Shown piece after piece: positions 16,782 through 25,009 of a stretch of 64,000 bases of DNA. The stretch covers positions 23,575 through 87,574 of the forward strand of contig JBAVEN010000012.1 in NCBI GenBank assembly GCA_049587755.1. The letters run 5' to 3'. The position numbers were made by a program, and so were the translations under genes. The notes under the pieces are model-generated. The model saw only the letters and a program-made list of their open reading frames with translations, did no database searches and had not been told where the DNA came from. The stretch's first letter is position 1. Every line of letters begins with the position of its first letter. The DNA is from Bog-375 sp049587755. Its GTDB lineage: Bacteria; Acidobacteriota; Terriglobia; Bryobacterales; Bryobacteraceae.

Positions 16782-16820
16782 AAAAAGGCCGGTACACCTT
16801 TCGGATGCGCCGGCCTTTTT
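16782..16820. terminator. Bidirectional intrinsic terminator between korB and PEP-CTERM gene
   Basis: AAAAAGGCCGG (16782-16792) pairs with CCGGCCTTTTT (16810-16820) across a 17-base loop, giving a GC-rich stem with A- and T-runs on both sides. It lies between convergent genes and can serve both. Confidence 0.85.
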
Positions 16821-16844
16821 GAAAAGTACTGTTGGCTTGAAGAG

Positions 16845-17498
16845 CTACGCGCGGCGGCGCTTGCGCGCCAAAGCGGCGAGCCCGATGAACGCACCGCCCA
16901 CCAGCGCCATGGTTGCCGGCTCGGGGACGGCGGAGGAATCGAGAAATCCCTGAACCGTCGTGTCCCCAGGAGGGGTGCCGGAATTGGGAGCGACGATCTG
17001 TGTTGGGGAGCTAATAGTGAAATAGGTTGTGCCGAAATCACCGGTCGACGCATTGTTTCCGTCGGGTCCCAGTTGCAGCGGCGACCAGGTGATCGCAATG
17101 TCGCTGGAGTCGCTATAGACTGTGCCACCGGTGGAAGTACCTACAAACTCCCCGGTGGCATTGTCAGTCGAGTCGGTGATTATCAGGTCAAACGTGAAAA
17201 CGTCGAACGTCGCGTCGGGGCCTGTTCCCGATGCCCCACACCCCGTGCACGTGAGCAAGAAGTCTCCGAGATCAATGAATGTCGGCGGGCCCTCGGTGGT
17301 GCCTGCGTTTGGCGTGAACACCAGCGTCGCAGAGCCCCCGGTTCCCCCCGTGCTGTCTAGTGTCAGGCTGCCGGTGGTGAACTCTGTCCCCGACGAGTTC
17401 GTGGCGAATAGAATCTCGTCGGCGTTGGCGCTCGCAGTCAACACAAAGAGGGCCACCGCCGTAATCGCGGCGGCTTGAACGAAACGTTTGACGGTCAT
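16845..17498 (-). CDS. PEP-CTERM sorting-domain protein
   Basis: 217 aa secreted protein. Signal peptide about residues 1-26 (VKRFVQAAAITAVALFVLTASANA), a Ser/Thr/Gly-rich beta-type body with two close Cys (LTCTGCG), and a C-terminal sorting tag: VPEPATMALVGG, a hydrophobic stretch and RKRRR. An exosortase recognises the PEP motif and transfers or anchors the protein; an exosortase/EpsI pair is encoded at 57.5-59.0 kb. Start ATG 17498 is preceded by GGAGAG. It is a single gene after a shared terminator. The role of the body is unknown. Confidence 0.85.
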   Translation of the reverse strand: MTVKRFVQAAAITAVALFVLTASANADEILFATNSSGTEFTTGSLTLDSTGGTGGSATLVFTPNAGTTEGPPTFIDLGDFLLTCTGCGASGTGPDATFDVFTFDLIITDSTDNATGEFVGTSTGGTVYSDSSDIAITWSPLQLGPDGNNASTGDFGTTYFTISSPTQIVAPNSGTPPGDTTVQGFLDSSAVPEPATMALVGGAFIGLAALARKRRRA

Positions 17499-17919
17499 TA
17501 AAATTGCTCTCCTGTCGTCCCGAACTTTCATTGCTATTCTGGCTGGCTTGTGGCCAACCCTGGATTTGTTATGTTCCTCACTATGCTACGGGGGCGGGAC
17601 CTGTGAATTCAACCCGTAGGCGGGGCGTTTTCCCCGCCAAGAGTACCATGATGCTGCCCGAAGTACCAGTACTGTTGTGGAAAACGGAGCGGAGTCGATA
17701 ATGAATATAAGCTCAAATGATTGTGTGAGTTGTGGGCAGAAAGCCGAAGCCTTCCGGTGCGATTTCATCCCTCCGAGAGACGCGCCAGGCCTATAACGTT
17801 AAGTCGCCTTTGCCGACTCCCGATTCAACGGCACTCCCACCTTGCGGGCCCGTCCCAGGCGATCCGTTGACGCCATGCGGGCTGGGATGAGAACGAAAGA
17901 GTAGAGTGTCAGGCGGGGG
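17499..17919. other. Intergenic region, no gene supported
   Basis: About 420 bp between the PEP-CTERM gene and the HExxH gene. The only clear structure is a hairpin with arms GGCGGGG (17619-17625) and CCCCGCC (17632-17638) around CGTTTT. Short reading frames here look non-coding. Confidence 0.5.
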
Positions 17920-18540
17920 TCAGTGCGCGGGCTCGGCCGCTTCGATACGCAACTGCTCATTGCGCAGCTCTTCGGACTCGCTCGCGTCGAAGATGAAATG
18001 GCGGGCAAGCAAATCGCGCACCGCGTATTCGGCTTTGCCGATGCCGTCCGGGCTGTGGTGCGAAGACCGGGCCAGGATGTGATACAGCTCGTGCGCCAGC
18101 ACTCTACCCACGGCGCGGCCGAAGACCAGTTCGCGATCCTTGGCGGGCACGCCGAGCAAGTCCGCCTGAAGGAAGGAACGGATGCGGCCGCAATCGACCT
18201 CGCCGAAAGGCAGGATGACGCCGTCGCTTTCGTGGGTCCACCCCAGCGCCCCCGGGCCCACCCGGTGCGGGCTGAGGCCGCTCACATCGCATCGGCCCAG
18301 GAAGCGGATCACGGCCAGTTGGAGCGAGACCTGTTTGCCGTTCGCGGCAGCTAACGATCGCCATTCCAGGCCGATTCCCAGGCGGCCCATGATGGCCTCC
18401 GATTCGCCGCGGATCGCATCCATCACCGCCGCCGGTGGCGGCTGCTGAAACTCGGTGTAAAGAGTCGCCGGCCGCATCGACTGCGCGCACAATGCTGCGG
18501 CGCTTGCCAAGAGTGCAGACAGGAAGGAGATGTGCCGCAC
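17920..18540 (-). CDS. Secreted putative metallopeptidase with HExxH motif
   Basis: 206 aa from GTG 18540, which has a GGGAAGG ribosome site and begins a classical signal peptide (RHISFLSALLASAAALCAQ). A TTG 8 codons earlier is possible. The late motif VLAHELYHILARSSHH (HELYH near residue 155) followed by KAEYAVRDLL resembles the zinc site of gluzincin-like peptidases; a downstream Glu is available as third ligand. The middle holds GWTHESDGVILPFGEVDC. I do not recognise a named family. It lies 54 bp downstream of the Cys-rich membrane protein gene on the same strand, so the two may be cotranscribed. Confidence 0.65.
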   Translation of the reverse strand: MRHISFLSALLASAAALCAQSMRPATLYTEFQQPPPAAVMDAIRGESEAIMGRLGIGLEWRSLAAANGKQVSLQLAVIRFLGRCDVSGLSPHRVGPGALGWTHESDGVILPFGEVDCGRIRSFLQADLLGVPAKDRELVFGRAVGRVLAHELYHILARSSHHSPDGIGKAEYAVRDLLARHFIFDASESEELRNEQLRIEAAEPAH

Positions 18541-18594
18541 TGCCTTCCCGGCTTCCGCGAACAAGGCGCAAGCCTCCCTTCGCTCGGACTCCCG

Positions 18595-19152
18595 CTACCG
18601 CATAGGCCGCCCGGTCGACTCAGACAGACCGGAAACCAGCCCCGGATGCTCGCGGGCCATTTTTCTGGCTGTGTGGCAAGCGAAGCAGATAGGGCTGGCC
18701 ACCGACAGCGTTTCCTGCAACTGCTCGGCGGGGATCTCGCTCCATTCCACGGACACTCCATCGGCGCGCAGCACGGCCGGTTTGGCGCCGGCCAGAGAGA
18801 CTTCGCCGATCGGCCTGCGGCAAGAATGGCAGACCTTGCCTGTGTACCAGGTCAACAGGATGTTGCGTACCAGGCAGTCTTCCGGCGACGCCTCAATCTG
18901 GCTTAAACACTGCTGGCCGCAGCCGGCCTTTTCGGGCCACCGGGAGCAGGACTCCAGGCGCAATTGCGGCGGCTTGGCCAAACCCGTTGCCGCTGCATGG
19001 CGCGCATCCACCGTTACGCCAGCGGGACGCTCATTTTCCGGGCAGGTCACCACCCGGCGGCCTTTGTACTTCCACCAGGCGCCGAGCAGGCGCCAAGCCA
19101 CAATACTCGCCAGCACCACGACGGCAGCCACGACCAGGAACGGCACAGCCAT
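18595..19152 (-). CDS. Membrane-anchored Cys-rich protein, function unknown
   Basis: 185 aa. One N-terminal helix (AVPFLVVAAVVVLASIVAW) is followed by a soluble part with about ten cysteines: CPENERPAGV, LESCSRWPEKAGCGQQC, EDCLVR, VCHSCRRPIGE and ICFACHTA. The CxxC pairs suggest bound metal or Fe-S, and CFACH could bind haem c (CxxCH). ATG 19152 has a clear SD (GAGGGAG). Similar proteins seem common in acidobacterial genomes but I know no function. It probably shares a transcript with the HExxH gene. Confidence 0.65.
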   Translation of the reverse strand: MAVPFLVVAAVVVLASIVAWRLLGAWWKYKGRRVVTCPENERPAGVTVDARHAAATGLAKPPQLRLESCSRWPEKAGCGQQCLSQIEASPEDCLVRNILLTWYTGKVCHSCRRPIGEVSLAGAKPAVLRADGVSVEWSEIPAEQLQETLSVASPICFACHTARKMAREHPGLVSGLSESTGRPMR

Positions 19153-19352
19153 ATTACACTCCCTCGTTAACGCATTTGCAACATTACAACCGTTAGGCTT
19201 CTGCCGTGATACAAAAGTAAACTCGTTGAGCGGAAACGGCCAAATCTGTGGTCTCGGCCTTTGGGCCCGCACGAAAAGAGCATCCTGACCCCAGGCGCCT
19301 GCGCCATTTCACCCGGTAAGAAAGCGCGCGGCCGCGCGGCCGCCGCCTTCCG

Positions 19353-19505
19353 CTACAACACTTCCATCCAGCGCGGCGAAGCGGCAAAAGCGGCGTGGAT
19401 CAATCCGACGTGCGAATACGTCTGCGGGAAGTTGCCCCACATGCGCTGGGCGTCCGTGTCATAATCCTCGGGCAGAAGCCCCAAAGGCGCCGAAAAACCG
19501 CTGCG
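19353..19505 (-). pseudogene. Remnant of a GH15 (trehalase/glucoamylase-like) gene, C-terminal piece
   Basis: The minus-strand reading contains LGLLPEDYDTDAQRMWGNFP followed by QTYSHVGLIHAAFA and a stop at 19353-19355. This is the conserved C-terminal end of GH15 trehalase-type proteins (G-N-F-P-Q-x-x-S-H-x-G-L). No GH15 sequence precedes it: upstream on that strand is the antisense of an otsB remnant. So only about 50 of some 600 residues remain. Confidence 0.65.
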
Positions 19506-19571
19506 CGGCGGCGTATTCTCGAAGCCAGCCGCAAGATGGAATAAGTCAGCGTTTTCGGGGGCAAGCAAGTG

Positions 19572-19838
19572 ATGAACCTCGTGATGCAGGGCGCTCGTCG
19601 TAAGGGCGATGCTCTGGCTTCGGAACGGGACCGCTTGCGCTGCAACTGGGTCCTGTTTGTGGGTGACGCCGAGGATGACGAGGATGCATTCGCGCTGAAA
19701 GGCAATACCGTTGCCGTGCGCGTGGGCCGGAAGCGGCAATCGCACGCAGGCTACTTCCTGCGTTCACAAGCCGAAATCGACGAGTTCCTTGAAATGCTGG
19801 CTTCGCGGCGAACAACTGTCAAGCCGCCTCGTGGCTGA
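19572..19838 (+). pseudogene. Remnant of trehalose-6-phosphate phosphatase gene (otsB), 3' piece
   Basis: The plus-strand reading includes KGDALASERDRL, then WVLFVGDAEDDEDAFALKG, VAVRVGRKRQSHAGYFLRS and QAEIDEFLEMLA. This is the C-terminal HAD motif IV region and tail of OtsB-type phosphatases (normal GDDxxDEDAF is here GDAEDDEDAF). Only about 75 of the roughly 250 residues are left; catalytic motif I is missing. It lies next to a GH15 remnant, a usual otsB neighbour, which indicates a decayed trehalose locus. Confidence 0.68.
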
Positions 19839-19915
19839 TTACGCGCCCTCTGGTAGCGGCGTTTCGGCCCAGTGTTCGGGTCCCCGTTCCCCACCCGCCG
19901 GAACGGCCGGGCTGC

Positions 19916-21202
19916 TTATCCCCTTCTCTTCCGGTAGCTCCGCGCCAGTTCCATGTAGACGCCTAAGTCGCGGTCCAGATCGGATTGGGTGCCGTCGAAA
20001 TAGAAATTGCGGATGGGGATGCCGCCCAGATCGCGGCTGACGCGGGGATAGACGGCTTCGCAGACGATGCCGTTCATGCAGGTGAAGGGGCTGATGTCGA
20101 TGATGCCAGCCGCGCCTTTCTTCGCCAGGTAGACGGCCTTGCCGACGTTGAGCACCATTTCGCCGAAGGCGCCTTCGCGCGGCAGGTAGGGGCGGGCACA
20201 TTCGAGAATCTCGTAGATATCGGGTTCTTCGCGGCCGGCGAAATCCTCGTGGAAGACTTCCGCCAGGCGGTGCTCATCGTGCTTTTGCACGCGCTGCCGG
20301 ACCCATGCGCCGAGAGCTTCCAGGCTCCAGATGCGGTTTTCGAGCTTGAGCTTGCGGAACAGCTCGGAATTGGTGTACCAGACCCACTCGACGATATCGG
20401 AAAGCCAGGCCTCGGCTCCGTATTGTTCCAGCGAGCCGATCAGGTTCTCGTTCGAGAAGGTATTGAGGCGGCAGAAAATCTCGCCGACGATACCGATCAG
20501 CGGTGTTTCGCGGTCGCGGCGGGCATCCATCTTGCGGAAGCGCTCGCGCGCCCGCAGCATCGATTGTTCGAGCGCCGCCAATTGCTCAACGGGCTCGACG
20601 GTGGTGGTTTCGATGGTGCGGCACAGATCGGCGAGGCACTCTTCGTAAATGGCTTCGGTGTCGCCGCGCGCCTGCTCATAAGGCCGGCGCATCAGCAGCA
20701 GCTTTTCCAGCAGGTCGGCGCAAAGCAGAGCGCGCCAGCCGCTGCGCACGAACGGCTTGGCCAAGTCGCCCAGCCCCTCGTAGGAATTCTCGCTGGTGGG
20801 AGAGAGAATCTGTACCGCCTGGTAACCGTTGGAATCCAGCACGTGGCGCAGGTAGGGCGCATACTGGCCGAAGCGGCAGGGGCCTTCGGCGGTGGGCATG
20901 AAAAAGGCGATGCGAGTGGGATCCGGGCGCTTGTCCTCCAGCAGCTTCATGAAATCGCCGACGGTGACCTTAGCGGGATAGCATTCGTCGCCGGAAGTGT
21001 AGCGCGCCCCGAGCTCGCGCGTGCGATGGTCCGAGGGAGGCGTCGTTTCGGCCTCCAGGCCGATGGCGCGGAAGGCGGCGGCAAAGGCGCGCGCGCTGCC
21101 GGCGGCCATCGGCGGAATGTAGATGCGCTTGCCCGTTACTGAATCGCCGGCCGGGCCGCTTTGGCTTCCGGCGGCGCGGGCATCGTCGAGGACTGGTAGC
21201 AT
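19916..21202 (-). CDS. Partner protein of dehydratase-type activase (2-hydroxyacyl-CoA dehydratase D-component-like / DUF2229-associated)
   Basis: 428 aa, no signal peptide. It carries conserved Cys motifs, GDECYPAKVTVGDFM, AEGPCRFGQYAPYL and ISPFTCMNGIVCEAVYPR, and a GIVGEIFCRLNTFSNENLI block. These are typical of the proteins that follow BadF-type activases and resemble iron-sulfur dehydratase/reductase subunits. It starts at ATG 21202 and overlaps the activase gene by 67 bp, so both are one unit. No 2-hydroxyacyl-CoA dehydratase or benzoyl-CoA reductase subunits are nearby, so the substrate is unknown. Confidence 0.78.
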   Translation of the reverse strand: MLPVLDDARAAGSQSGPAGDSVTGKRIYIPPMAAGSARAFAAAFRAIGLEAETTPPSDHRTRELGARYTSGDECYPAKVTVGDFMKLLEDKRPDPTRIAFFMPTAEGPCRFGQYAPYLRHVLDSNGYQAVQILSPTSENSYEGLGDLAKPFVRSGWRALLCADLLEKLLLMRRPYEQARGDTEAIYEECLADLCRTIETTTVEPVEQLAALEQSMLRARERFRKMDARRDRETPLIGIVGEIFCRLNTFSNENLIGSLEQYGAEAWLSDIVEWVWYTNSELFRKLKLENRIWSLEALGAWVRQRVQKHDEHRLAEVFHEDFAGREEPDIYEILECARPYLPREGAFGEMVLNVGKAVYLAKKGAAGIIDISPFTCMNGIVCEAVYPRVSRDLGGIPIRNFYFDGTQSDLDRDLGVYMELARSYRKRRG

Positions 21203-24201
21203 CGCAGAATTCCTTTGCTATCGAGGTACGCTTCGCAGCGCGTCATGTAGCCCGCGTCATTGCCGTGGCCGTCGAACTGGAGGATCAGCAGCGGCGCGCC
21301 CGCGGCCTGGCGAGCGAAGTGCTTGATGTAAGAATCGGGCCCGCACTTGAAGTTGGTGATGTAGACCAGGTGCAGATTGGGGCGCGCGGCGGCCTGCCGC
21401 GCGGCTTCCAGTATCTTGCGGCCGGAAATCCAAAACATGTTGCCGCCGAGGCCGTCCATGGACTCGCGGCCCGTGACCAGGAAATCGAGCGGAATCACGT
21501 TGGCGCCATATCGGTGGCGCAGTTTGCGCGGAATGTCGCAGTTCACGCTGCGGTCATAGATGTTATAGCCGCGCCCGGCCAGCACCAGGCCTGGTTCGCC
21601 GGTTTGATCCAGGGTGGCGATGGCGCGGCGGCCGGCTTCGATTAACTTGTCCTGGAAGCCGCGCTGCTCGGCAAGGGCGGCATCCACCGCGCGGTCACTC
21701 GCGCGGCGCCTGATGCCGAGCCGGCGCATGGTTTCGGCCAGCGCCTTCTTGATCTGCGTGGGCCCAAGCTGGAAGTGCAGCGTGGGAATGAGGAAGCAAT
21801 GCTGGTGCGGTTCGAGCGCGGGCACGGCGCGCAGCACCCATGGCAGCGTCTGGCTCCACGGGCAGTATTGGGCAACGCCAGGGTTGTCGCCGGAATCGGC
21901 ATCCACCAGGTTGGGAAGCAGGATATAATCGACGCCCTGGTTGATCAGCGCTTGCACGTGGCCGTGCGCCACCTGCACCGGGTAACAGGGCTGGGCCACG
22001 GCCATTTCGATGCCGGCGGCGGAAATGCGCGGGTCGGTCACCGCGGATAGGACCGTCGGGATGCCCAGCTCGGCAAAGTAACGGCGCCAGAACGGCAGCA
22101 TGTCGAGCATCGCCATGGCCCGCGGCAACCCCACCCGGAACGGGCCATTGGCCGCGTTGGGAAGCGCCTCGAGCAGTTGGTCGCGGTAAGCGAACAGGTC
22201 CTCGATCACCGGCTTGCGGCCGGTGGGGGAAGGCTTGCGGAACTTGTCGGAGCACTTGTCGCCCCAATAGCTCTTCTGGCCTTCAATGACGAATTCTTTC
22301 ATGTCGCACAGGTTGGAACAAGCCTTGCAAACGAAGTCACGGCTGGAAAGCTCCAGCTTCCGCAAATCGTACCCGCGGAAACGGCTTTTGGCGCCGGTCG
22401 CCTGGTGCCATTGGCGCGCAATGAGCGCCATGCCGATGGCGCCCATCACGCCGTTATACGGCGGCACGGTGATTTTTTCCTCCAGCACGCTGGCGAAGGC
22501 GGCGGTGACGGCATCGTTGTACGCCGTGCCGCCCTGGAAGTAAATCACTTTCCCGATCTTGCGCCCGCGCACCACGCGGTTCAGATAATTGAGCGCGATC
22601 GAATACGCCAGTCCGCCCACCAGGTTGGGCACGGTTTCGCCCTTGTGCAGCCAGCCGGTAACATCGCGCTCCATGAACACCGTGCAACGCTCGCCCAGGC
22701 GCGTGGGGCTGGCGGCGGCCAGCGCCAGCTTGGCGAACTCGCCCTTGATGTTGACGCCGAGCTTCTCGGCCTGCTCTTCCAGGAACGAGCCGGTGCCGGC
22801 GGCGCACGCCTCGTTCATGGCAAAATCCACAACCACGCCGCGTTCGATGGAGATGAACTTGGAATCCTGGCCGCCGATTTCGAAAATCGTGTCCACCGGC
22901 TCACCGCCCAAGGTGTTCGAGATGTGGACGGCGCCGGTTTTGTGCGCGGTGATTTCGTCGTTGACCGAATCGGCGCCGACGACTTCGGCGATCAGCTCAC
23001 GCCCAGAGCCGGTGGTACCCACTCCGCGAATCTCCAGCCGCTCGCCCCACAGTCGTTCGACCTCGCTCAGGCCCTGCTGCACGGCCTCGATGGGCCGGCC
23101 GGCGGTGCGCAGATAAACGTCGTGGATGACGGCGCCGGATTCGTCGATGGCCACCACGTTGGTGGAAACCGAGCCGATATCGAGGCCCAGATACGCCGGG
23201 ATGGGCCGGCCATCGGGCGGCGGAATATACACACCCACGCGGTCGCGCAACTGGATCACATTTTCGGTCGAAAGCGGCCGCGGATCCTGCACCGGAACTT
23301 CGGAGTCGTGCTGCCGCAGGCGGTGAATTTCGAGAATCGAGCGCTTGCGCGTCTCCTCCGCTTCGAGTATGGCCGTGCCAATGGCGCCGCACCAGGCGTA
23401 TTGTTCGGGGACGAGCAGTTCCTCCGCACGCAGGTTGAACGCCTCGGCCAGCGCCCTGGTGACGCCGGCATTTTGGGAAACCGCACCGATCAGCGCCACC
23501 GGCGCTTCCACCTTGCGTCCCTTGACGATGGAGCCCTTGAAATTCCGCGCCACGGCATCGCACAGGCCGCGCAGAATTTCTGCCGGCTGGTAGCCTTTCT
23601 GCTGCGCGTGGATCATATCGCTCTTGGCGAACACCGAGCAACGCCCGGCAATCCGGGCGGCGGAACAAGCGCCGCACACCAGGTCGCCCACTTCTTCCAC
23701 CGAATACTGCATGCGCAGCGCCTGCTGGTCGAGGAAAGAACCCGTGCCGGCAGCGCATTCGCCCGAGCGATCGTAATCCTGGATGCCGGTCGCATCCAGC
23801 CGGATGTACTTCGAGCTTTCCCCGCCGATTTCAAACACCGTACGTACTTGCGGATAGAAGGCCGACATCATCCGCGCGATGGCCTTGAATTCGTTCTCAA
23901 AAAACAGGCCCAGCACCTTGGCGATGGTGCGGCTGCCCGAGCCGGTGACGCGTATACCCTCGACGCGCACTTCGGGAACGGTTTCGTAAAACTCATCCAG
24001 CAAATCGTAGGTGGATTGGATGGGACTGCCGGAAATGCGACGGTAGTCGGAAAGCACCAGCAGGCGCCCATCGAACTCCGTCAAACGGAATTCCGGATGG
24101 GCTGCGCAGAGGCTCTCCAGTATCCCCCGGTCGGCCGTTTTACCCAGGGCAGCGAGCTTTAGGCTGATGGCCCCAATGTCCAACCCGAGGTTGATACCCA
24201 T
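21136..24201 (-). CDS. Double BadF/HgdC-type ATP-dependent activase with DUF2229 domain
   Basis: 1021 aa. Two tandem BadF/BadG/HgdC ASKHA-ATPase domains are seen. The first has GLDIGAISLK, the Fe-S Cys motif ECAAGTGSFLDQQ and a cluster loop near residues 175-185. The second has YLGLDIGSVSTNVVAI, FEIGGQDSKFI and EACAAGTGSFLEEQ. A C-terminal DUF2229-like part has QPCYPVQVAHGHV and LAGRGYNIYDRSVNCDIP. Such proteins use ATP to send low-potential electrons to radical dehydratases or reductases. Chosen start ATG 24201 gives MGINLGLDIG; a TTG at 24237 is weaker. The protein is large, soluble and probably oxygen-sensitive. Confidence 0.88.
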   Translation of the reverse strand: MGINLGLDIGAISLKLAALGKTADRGILESLCAAHPEFRLTEFDGRLLVLSDYRRISGSPIQSTYDLLDEFYETVPEVRVEGIRVTGSGSRTIAKVLGLFFENEFKAIARMMSAFYPQVRTVFEIGGESSKYIRLDATGIQDYDRSGECAAGTGSFLDQQALRMQYSVEEVGDLVCGACSAARIAGRCSVFAKSDMIHAQQKGYQPAEILRGLCDAVARNFKGSIVKGRKVEAPVALIGAVSQNAGVTRALAEAFNLRAEELLVPEQYAWCGAIGTAILEAEETRKRSILEIHRLRQHDSEVPVQDPRPLSTENVIQLRDRVGVYIPPPDGRPIPAYLGLDIGSVSTNVVAIDESGAVIHDVYLRTAGRPIEAVQQGLSEVERLWGERLEIRGVGTTGSGRELIAEVVGADSVNDEITAHKTGAVHISNTLGGEPVDTIFEIGGQDSKFISIERGVVVDFAMNEACAAGTGSFLEEQAEKLGVNIKGEFAKLALAAASPTRLGERCTVFMERDVTGWLHKGETVPNLVGGLAYSIALNYLNRVVRGRKIGKVIYFQGGTAYNDAVTAAFASVLEEKITVPPYNGVMGAIGMALIARQWHQATGAKSRFRGYDLRKLELSSRDFVCKACSNLCDMKEFVIEGQKSYWGDKCSDKFRKPSPTGRKPVIEDLFAYRDQLLEALPNAANGPFRVGLPRAMAMLDMLPFWRRYFAELGIPTVLSAVTDPRISAAGIEMAVAQPCYPVQVAHGHVQALINQGVDYILLPNLVDADSGDNPGVAQYCPWSQTLPWVLRAVPALEPHQHCFLIPTLHFQLGPTQIKKALAETMRRLGIRRRASDRAVDAALAEQRGFQDKLIEAGRRAIATLDQTGEPGLVLAGRGYNIYDRSVNCDIPRKLRHRYGANVIPLDFLVTGRESMDGLGGNMFWISGRKILEAARQAAARPNLHLVYITNFKCGPDSYIKHFARQAAGAPLLILQFDGHGNDAGYMTRCEAYLDSKGILRCYQSSTMPAPPEAKAARPAIQ

Positions 24202-24405
24202 TCCATACAGTGTGCGGGTAAGTGAGGCAGTTTTCAATCAAACAGGCCTGAATTGCTGAAATCAGGGGCTGAATGGACTTTGGTGAAGGGCAGAGGGCAT
24301 GGCATCGCTTGAGCACGTCCGGGATTCTTCGCCGCTGCGACCTCCTCGTGATGATGATGTTGGATTTATTTTTCAATAACTTACGGGCCGAGGCGATCCG
24401 TCTCT

Positions 24406-24450
24406 TGCTATGATGCTTCGGTTTGATGCATAATGAAGCATAATGAAGCA
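24406..24450 (+). promoter_or_regulatory. Extended -10 promoter with phased operator repeats
   Basis: TGCTATGAT (24406-24414) is an extended -10. Just downstream are two tandem copies of TAATGAAGCA (24431-24440, 24441-24450), exactly 10 bp apart, and an inverted ATGCTTC (24413-24419) facing GAAGCAT (24435-24441). The sites overlap the start of transcription and lie directly before the ribbon-helix-helix gene. This is the usual plan of an autoregulated toxin-antitoxin operator. Inference from sequence only. Confidence 0.6.
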
Positions 24451-24452
24451 GG

Positions 24453-24734
24453 ATGGCAAATGGTGCTGCTATGATTGCTACTAAGAACAGGGCGAAGACG
24501 CGTGTGAGTGTTGCGCTCACTTCGGAGATTCTCAACGAGGTAAGCGCGAGGGCCGAGAAATATAGCATGAGCCTGAACCGCACGATCTTGCAGCTTCTGC
24601 GTACCGGACTTGAAGCCGAGCGTCAGAAGAAACAGCATCTCGAAGAAATGCTTCGCCAATACCGCGAATGCGCCGACCCACGGGAAGCAGAGCGCCTGGG
24701 CGATGAGCTGGGTGCTATGATTTTTGGGCGGTGA
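24453..24734 (+). CDS. Ribbon-helix-helix (CopG/Arc-type) regulator, antitoxin-like
   Basis: 93 aa. KTRVSVALTSEILNEVSARAEK followed by SMSLNRTILQLLRTGLEAE is a typical ribbon-helix-helix N-terminus (beta strand, helix, turn, helix). A charged helical tail (KKQHLEEMLRQYRECADPRE) could bind a partner. The start may be ATG 24453 or 24471; the region just upstream carries phased repeats. It overlaps the next gene by 4 bp (GTGA). Probably represses its own operon by binding the repeats. Confidence 0.75.
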   Translation: MANGAAMIATKNRAKTRVSVALTSEILNEVSARAEKYSMSLNRTILQLLRTGLEAERQKKQHLEEMLRQYRECADPREAERLGDELGAMIFGR

Positions 24735-25009
24735 AGCTAAATCGCTGGAGCGACTTCCCCAGAGCGGTTCAACGTCACCTAAGTGAGCGGCTGCTGTCCC
24801 GCAAGATAACTTCCGCCGATCTGAATAAATTACGGGTCTGGGTTGAGTCTCAACCTGAAGTGCCGGAGACGGCCTGGTACAAGGACTTTGGATCCTTCAA
24901 GATCGTCGGTGAAGGTCCAAATCCACTTAGTTTTCTGGATGCCGGACAGATACCGTTTGGCATGGAGATCCGACCGGATGACGAGGAAGACCCTACCTCC
25001 ACCGAATAA
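24731..25009 (+). CDS. Small protein coupled to RHH regulator, possible toxin-like partner
   Basis: 92 aa from GTG 24731, overlapping the RHH gene stop. The sequence has LSERLLSRKITSADLNKLRV, then PETAWYKDFGSFKIVGEGP and PLSFLDAGQIPFG. The WYKDFGSFK block and order after an RHH gene is one I have seen in other bacterial small-gene pairs, but I cannot name a family or activity. No signal peptide or membrane helix. Operon context suggests a toxin or an effector of the RHH protein; this is inference. Confidence 0.65.
   Translation: MKLNRWSDFPRAVQRHLSERLLSRKITSADLNKLRVWVESQPEVPETAWYKDFGSFKIVGEGPNPLSFLDAGQIPFGMEIRPDDEEDPTSTE

Noticed and set aside
13818..17128. Long minus-strand frames opposite korA and korB
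   Set aside because: Antisense shadows of conserved enzymes with no recognisable domains.
17504..17768. Two 60-65-codon frames between the PEP-CTERM and HExxH genes
   Set aside because: They cross a hairpin, lack ribosome sites and show no recognisable protein sequence.
22177..24162. 661-codon plus-strand frame opposite the double activase
   Set aside because: Shadow of a conserved ATPase gene; no domain, signal peptide or ribosome site of its own.
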